Assembly (NCBI GenBank): GCA_934149075.1
Contig: CAKPDR010000019.1
Coordinates: 1-25,339, forward strand
Length of the DNA: 25,339 nucleotides
Source: an uncultured Clostridia bacterium
GTDB taxonomy: Bacteria > Bacillota > Clostridia > TANB77 > CAG-508
Reading direction: 5' to 3'
Below the pieces are notes generated by a model, which saw nothing but the letters and a program-made list of their open reading frames with translations, did not search any database and had not been told where the DNA came from. The position numbers and the translations under genes were made by a program. This document shows, piece after piece, positions 21,636 to 25,339 of this stretch (its first letter is position 1; the number at the start of each line of letters is the position of its first letter).

Positions 21636-22922
21636 ATGATAGATATTAAACTAATTAGAGAAAATCCAAATTTAGTAAAAGAAAACATTAAAAAGAAATT
21701 TCAAGATCAAAAATTAGTTTTAGTTGATGAAGTTTTAGAATTAGATAAGAAAAATAGAGAAGCTAAATTAAATGGTGATAATTTAAGGTCTGATAGAAAA
21801 AAATTAAGTGAACAAATTGGTCAACTTATGAAATCAGGTCAAAAAGAAGAAGCTAACCATTTAAAAGAAGAAGTTCAAAAAATAAATTCTGCATTAGAAG
21901 AAAATGAAGAACTTGAAGAAAAATATTCTGAAGAAATAAAATCTAGAATGATGAAAATACCTAATATTATGGATTCAACTGTTCCTATTGGTAAAGATGA
22001 TAGTGAAAATGTTGAAGTTCAAAGATTTGGTGAGCCTATTGTTCCAAATTATGAAATTCCATATCATGCAGATATTATTGAAAAATTTAATGGTTTAGAT
22101 AAAGAAAGTGCTGGTAGAACTAGTGGTATGGGCTTTTATTACCTAGTTGGTGATATTGCAAGATTACATGAATCAATGCTTGCTTATGCAAGAGATTATA
22201 TGATAAACAATGGTTTTACGTATTGTATTCCCCCATTCATGATTCGTTCAGATGTTGTTACAGGTGTTATGAGTTTTGAAGAAATGGATGCAATGATGTA
22301 CAAAATTGAAGGTGAAGATTTATTCTTAATTGGTACTTCTGAACATTCAATGATTGGAAGATTTAAAAATCAAATTATTAAAAAAGAAGATTTACCAATA
22401 ACAATGACATCATATTCTCCTTGTTTTAGAAAAGAAATTGGTTCACATGGTTTAGAAGAAAGAGGTTTATATCGTGTTCATCAATTTGAAAAGCAAGAAA
22501 TGATTGTTCTTTGTGAACCAGAAGATTCTATGAATTGGTATAATAAGATGTGGAAATTGAGTGTTGATTTATTTAGAAACTTTAATGTTCCTGTTAGACA
22601 ACTTGATTGTTGTTCAGGGGATTTAGCTGATTTAAAAGTTAAGTCATGCGATATCGAAGCTTGGAGTCCTCGTCAACAAAAATATTTCGAAGTTTGTAGT
22701 TGTTCTACATTAGGAGATGCTCAAGCAAGACGTTTAGGTATTCGTGCTAAAGGAGAACAAGGTAACTATTTTGTACATACATTAAATAATACTGTTGTTG
22801 CTTCACCTAGAGGATTAATTGCAGTTTTAGAAAATAATTATAATGAAGATGGAAGTATTACTGTTCCAGAAGTTTTAAGGCCTTATATGGGTGGAAAAGA
22901 AAAATTAGTACCAGTAAAATAA
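21636..22922 (+). CDS. serS: Serine--tRNA ligase
   Basis: SerRS charges tRNA-Ser with serine. The 428-aa protein has the N-terminal coiled-coil arm that grips the tRNA (about residues 30-105, strongly charged). The class II catalytic core follows: TSEHSMIGRF, motif 2 FRKEIGSHGLEERGLYRVHQFEKQEM and motif 3 ASPRGLIAVLENN, ending VPEVLRPYMGG. Motif 3 is of the HTLNNTVVASPR type rather than the more common NGSGLAVGRTLVA, so it belongs to a distinct SerRS subgroup. A GTG at 21627 is in frame, but the AAAGGA site is spaced correctly only for ATG 21636. It has its own promoter and terminator. Confidence 0.96.
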   Translation: MIDIKLIRENPNLVKENIKKKFQDQKLVLVDEVLELDKKNREAKLNGDNLRSDRKKLSEQIGQLMKSGQKEEANHLKEEVQKINSALEENEELEEKYSEEIKSRMMKIPNIMDSTVPIGKDDSENVEVQRFGEPIVPNYEIPYHADIIEKFNGLDKESAGRTSGMGFYYLVGDIARLHESMLAYARDYMINNGFTYCIPPFMIRSDVVTGVMSFEEMDAMMYKIEGEDLFLIGTSEHSMIGRFKNQIIKKEDLPITMTSYSPCFRKEIGSHGLEERGLYRVHQFEKQEMIVLCEPEDSMNWYNKMWKLSVDLFRNFNVPVRQLDCCSGDLADLKVKSCDIEAWSPRQQKYFEVCSCSTLGDAQARRLGIRAKGEQGNYFVHTLNNTVVASPRGLIAVLENNYNEDGSITVPEVLRPYMGGKEKLVPVK

Positions 22923-22942
22923 AATTTAATAATATTATTGAA

Positions 22943-22978
22943 AAAGCAAAGTCTTTAATATAAGGGCTTTGTTTTTGG
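22943..22978 (+). terminator. Intrinsic terminator of serS
   Basis: AAAGCAAAGTCTTT pairs with AAGGGCTTTGTTTT (several G-U pairs) around a 5-nt loop, with Ts after the stem. It begins 20 bp past the serS stop. Confidence 0.8.
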
Positions 22979-22984
22979 TTTATG

Positions 22985-23013
22985 TTGCCTTTTTTGCTAA
23001 AATATGGTATAAT
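22985..23013 (+). promoter_or_regulatory. Promoter of the RelA/SpoT-like gene
   Basis: TTGCCT (22985-22990), 17 bp, TATAAT (23008-23013), with TGG before the -10. AAGGAGG follows before the ATG at 23058. Confidence 0.75.
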
Positions 23014-23057
23014 ATTCCATATAAAATTTTTGATAAAAAATTAAGGAGGATTTCAAT

Positions 23058-23963
23058 ATGAATAGTACAAACGAAAAATTAATCTTTCCAGACTTCAACT
23101 TAGCTGTTTGTGGCAAAGACATAAAAACAATTTATGAAGCAGAAAATGTTTACCGGCAAATGCTATTAGAAACCGAAAGTGACTATAATGTTCTTTATTC
23201 TAATAAATTACTAGAAATTAGAAATATGTTAAAGCCTCATAATCTATCTCTAGTCAAAAAAGATCTGGAAGGACTTATTCGTCACTTAACAGTGTGGAAA
23301 AAACAAATGGGCTACAATTTTCCTATTTACTTCGAAAGAAGGAAAAAAAGTGACACTAAGTGTCACACTAAAATAAGGTTGCTTTTAACTAAGCAATATA
23401 TTTATGGTGAAGATGTAACATTGGATTCTATACAGGATACATTAGGTATTAGAATAATGCCTTGTTTTGGAAATATTGATACACTTGAATCTATAAAAAT
23501 GTGTTATAAGATTCTTGATGAAACAATCAACTTTTTCACTTTCAAAAAAGGATATAATCCTCGCAAAAAAGGAAATATGTTTGATTTAAACTTTGAATCT
23601 CAAAAACACCCAGAAGTTGTAGTACCTCAATCTCAAGATATAGCTGACTTATTTAAGCCAACCTATTCTAGTTACGTCAAAGATTATTACATTACTCCTA
23701 AATCGGATGGCTACCAATCACTTCATATAGTATTTGATGGATATTCTCCTATTGAAGTACAAATTCGTACATTTGCAACAGATTTACGGGTTGACTCGCT
23801 TCATGACAAATATAATTCAAGAAGATATGATGGAGTTGAGTTTGACCAAGTAATTCTTGACCGAGAACATGTCAATATTCACGGTTATGGATTTGTTAAT
23901 GGAATACTTCAGGACAAAGTTGGTCTTGAAACATCTATCGATCCATATAACCAACTCTATTAA
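23058..23963 (+). CDS. RelA/SpoT-domain nucleotide synthetase
   Basis: A 301-aa protein with a RelA/SpoT-type (p)ppGpp synthetase fold and no HD hydrolase, TGS or ACT domain. Visible elements are the basic loop RRKKSDTKCHTKIR (about residue 95), the metal-binding Asp in DTLGIRIM, YYITPKSDGYQSLH and EVQIRTFATD with the catalytic Glu. An unusual insertion of about 60 residues lies between DTLGIRI and YYITPK. It is longer than typical small alarmone synthetases (about 200-260 aa), and the N-terminal 90 residues are not recognised. The key residues suggest activity, possibly making ppGpp or another pyrophosphorylated nucleotide. CGG occurs at codons 33 and 244, both in the normal frame. It is a single-gene unit with its own promoter and terminator. 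Confidence 0.8.
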   Translation: MNSTNEKLIFPDFNLAVCGKDIKTIYEAENVYRQMLLETESDYNVLYSNKLLEIRNMLKPHNLSLVKKDLEGLIRHLTVWKKQMGYNFPIYFERRKKSDTKCHTKIRLLLTKQYIYGEDVTLDSIQDTLGIRIMPCFGNIDTLESIKMCYKILDETINFFTFKKGYNPRKKGNMFDLNFESQKHPEVVVPQSQDIADLFKPTYSSYVKDYYITPKSDGYQSLHIVFDGYSPIEVQIRTFATDLRVDSLHDKYNSRRYDGVEFDQVILDREHVNIHGYGFVNGILQDKVGLETSIDPYNQLY

Positions 23964-23967
23964 TTTC

Positions 23968-24006
23968 ACCCACCTTAGAATTATTTTTCTAAGGTGGGTG
24001 TTTTTC
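23968..24006 (+). terminator. Intrinsic terminator of the RelA/SpoT-like gene
   Basis: 14-bp perfect arms (23968-23981 and 23988-24001, CACCCACCTTAGAA and its complement), a 6-nt loop and five Ts. It lies 5 bp after the stop codon. Confidence 0.92.
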
Positions 24007-24024
24007 CACTTGACACACTCATTA

Positions 24025-25339
24025 TTAGTGTTCAAAAAAGTTATCATCTAAAATCTTAATTTCTTTTAAAGTATTTTCCAAATTCTCATCAGATCTATAT
24101 TTAATCAAAATATAATTTTGAGTATGGCCTTTATAATAAGTAACTCCATTGTCATTTTCTTTATCTTCAAATAAAACCTCAACAGTTTTTCCAATCAATT
24201 TATCATGATAATATTTTTCATTCTCATTTGATAATTGTATCAATTTTTTACTTCTCTTCTCTTTAATGTTTCCATCTACCTGTCCAGGCATAACAGCAGC
24301 CCTTGTTCCTTTTCTTGGTGAATATTGAAATACATGCATTTTATATAATTTTGCTTTTTTTAAAAATTCATATGTTTTATTAAATTCTTCATCAGTTTCA
24401 CCTGGAAATCCAACAATTATATCTGTTGTTAAAATTACATCATCATAATATCTTCGTAATCTTTCTATTATTTCTTCTACTTCTGAAACTGTATATTTTC
24501 TATTCATTCTTTTTAATGTTTCATCACATCCACTCTGTAATGATAAATGAAAATGATGACATATTTTTTCTAATTTGACTAATCTTTGCATAAATTCTTC
24601 TGTAATAATCTTAGGTTCTAATGAGCCTAATCTAATTCGTGAAATTCCTTTAACTTCATTTATTCTTTCCAATAATTCTATTAGCCCATTTTCATTTCCG
24701 AAATCTCTTCCATATGATGCAACATGTATTCCTGTAATTACTACTTCTTTTATTCCTTTTTGAGCTATTTGAGTTATTTCTTTAATAATGCTTTCTTGAT
24801 TTCTACTCCTTACTCTACCTCTTGCATATGGAATTATACAATATGAACAAAATTGATTACATCCGTCTTGTACTTTTATTACTGCTCTTGTTTTTTCAGT
24901 ATATGTAATTTGCCCCATGTCTTTAAATTCTTTTTGTGTAGCAATATCTTCTATTTCAACAACTTTATTGTTTCCATTTATAAAGTTCTCAACATATTTT
25001 ACTACATCTTTTTTTTCTTCATTTCCAAGTACCACATCTATTTCAGGCATTTTTTCAAGTTCTTCTTTTGCTACTTGTGCATAACAACCAACAGCTACAA
25101 TTATTGCATTGTAGTTTTTTTCTTTTACTTTTCTTAAAGCTTGTCTTGACTTTCTATCTGACATATTTGTTACTGTACATGTATTTACTATACAAATGTC
25201 TGATATATCATCATTTATATTTACTATTTCATACCCTGCTTCTTTGAATTTCTGTATCATTGCATTTGTTTCATATTGATTTACTTTACAACCGTAATGT
25301 AATTAGAGCAACGGTCTTTTTCTTTTTATTTTCTTTGTT
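24025..25339 (-). CDS. mtaB: tRNA t6A37 methylthiotransferase MtaB, +1 frameshift, start beyond window
   Basis: MtaB is a radical-SAM enzyme that adds a methylthio group to t6A at position 37 of tRNA. From ATG 25260 there are 411 residues: VNTCTVTN and VGCYAQ of the N-terminal cluster domain, the radical-SAM CNQFCSYCIIPYARG, and a C-terminal TRAM-like part. The first cluster cysteine lies further upstream, where GCKVNQYETNA is open in the same frame (25261-25293) but has no start codon. Skipping one base at 25294, the C of a CGG codon, joins it to KKKTVALITL, which stays open to the window edge. The joined sequence ITL-GCKVNQYE is the canonical MtaB start. The 411-residue ORF alone would lack an essential cysteine. 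It is either mutated, mis-sequenced or recoded. Confidence 0.88.

Noticed and set aside
76..25260. CGG reassigned to another amino acid throughout
   Set aside because: CGG at the conserved Arg of RPLGSKHP in the pyrophosphatase-like gene argues that it still means Arg, at least in that gene.

Overview
This window is AT-rich chromosomal DNA of a Gram-positive, endospore-forming bacterium, most likely an uncultured Clostridia-type Firmicute. The grounds are strong GGAGG ribosome sites, sigma-A promoters with 17-bp spacers, low-GC codon use, the sporulation pair yaaL (DUF2508) and bofA, and low-GC Gram-positive forms of accA/accD, pyk, rpmF, serS and mtaB. No phage structural genes, transposases, tRNA, rRNA or CRISPR array are seen. 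Genus-level placement is not possible from the sequence alone.

Layout. 1-2702 (minus): fatty-acid operon accD-accA-fabI behind one clear promoter. 2730-4669 (minus): pyk and rpmF, each with its own terminator. 4750-6603 (plus): asnB. 6691-9594 (minus): a block of five poorly characterised genes, including a coiled-coil protein, a stand-alone DnaB-type ATPase domain and a two-TM mini-protein. 9938-11125 (minus): AAA_14/DUF4143 ATPase. 11233-11522: broken cysteine desulfurase remnant. 11648-14135 (minus): copper cassette copZ-copA with a palindromic operator inside its promoter. 14268-14591 (plus): short pyrophosphatase-like gene. 14643-17492 (minus): uvrA. 17661-19334 (minus): membrane-anchored surface protein with a formylglycine-enzyme-like (SUMF1) fold. 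19534-19788 (plus): orphan gene. 19879-20503 (minus): yaaL-bofA. 20622-21470 (minus): sodium/calcium-exchanger-type transporter. 21636-22922 (plus): serS. 23058-23963 (plus): RelA/SpoT-type nucleotide synthetase. 24025 to the right edge (minus): mtaB, running off the window.

The most striking observation is that three unrelated conserved genes (a dnaB-like ATPase, bofA and mtaB) each have exactly one surplus base. In all three it is a C directly before a conserved GGY glycine codon, so each gene carries an in-frame CGG exactly where the reading frame has to move +1. By my hand scan, CGG is otherwise absent from about 5,900 codons of the well-conserved genes here, although a few accessory genes use it in the normal frame, apparently as Arg. 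This fits +1 frameshifting or four-base decoding at a starved CGG codon, or a recurrent mutation or sequencing artefact.

The second striking feature is a family of about 31-33 bp palindromes centred on GTACC-N-GGTAC. They sit at or inside the 3' ends of minus-strand genes (accA, accD, uvrA, bofA, transporter). Diverged relatives follow the SUMF1-fold gene and perhaps fabI. In accA and uvrA the palindrome supplies the last codons and the stop.
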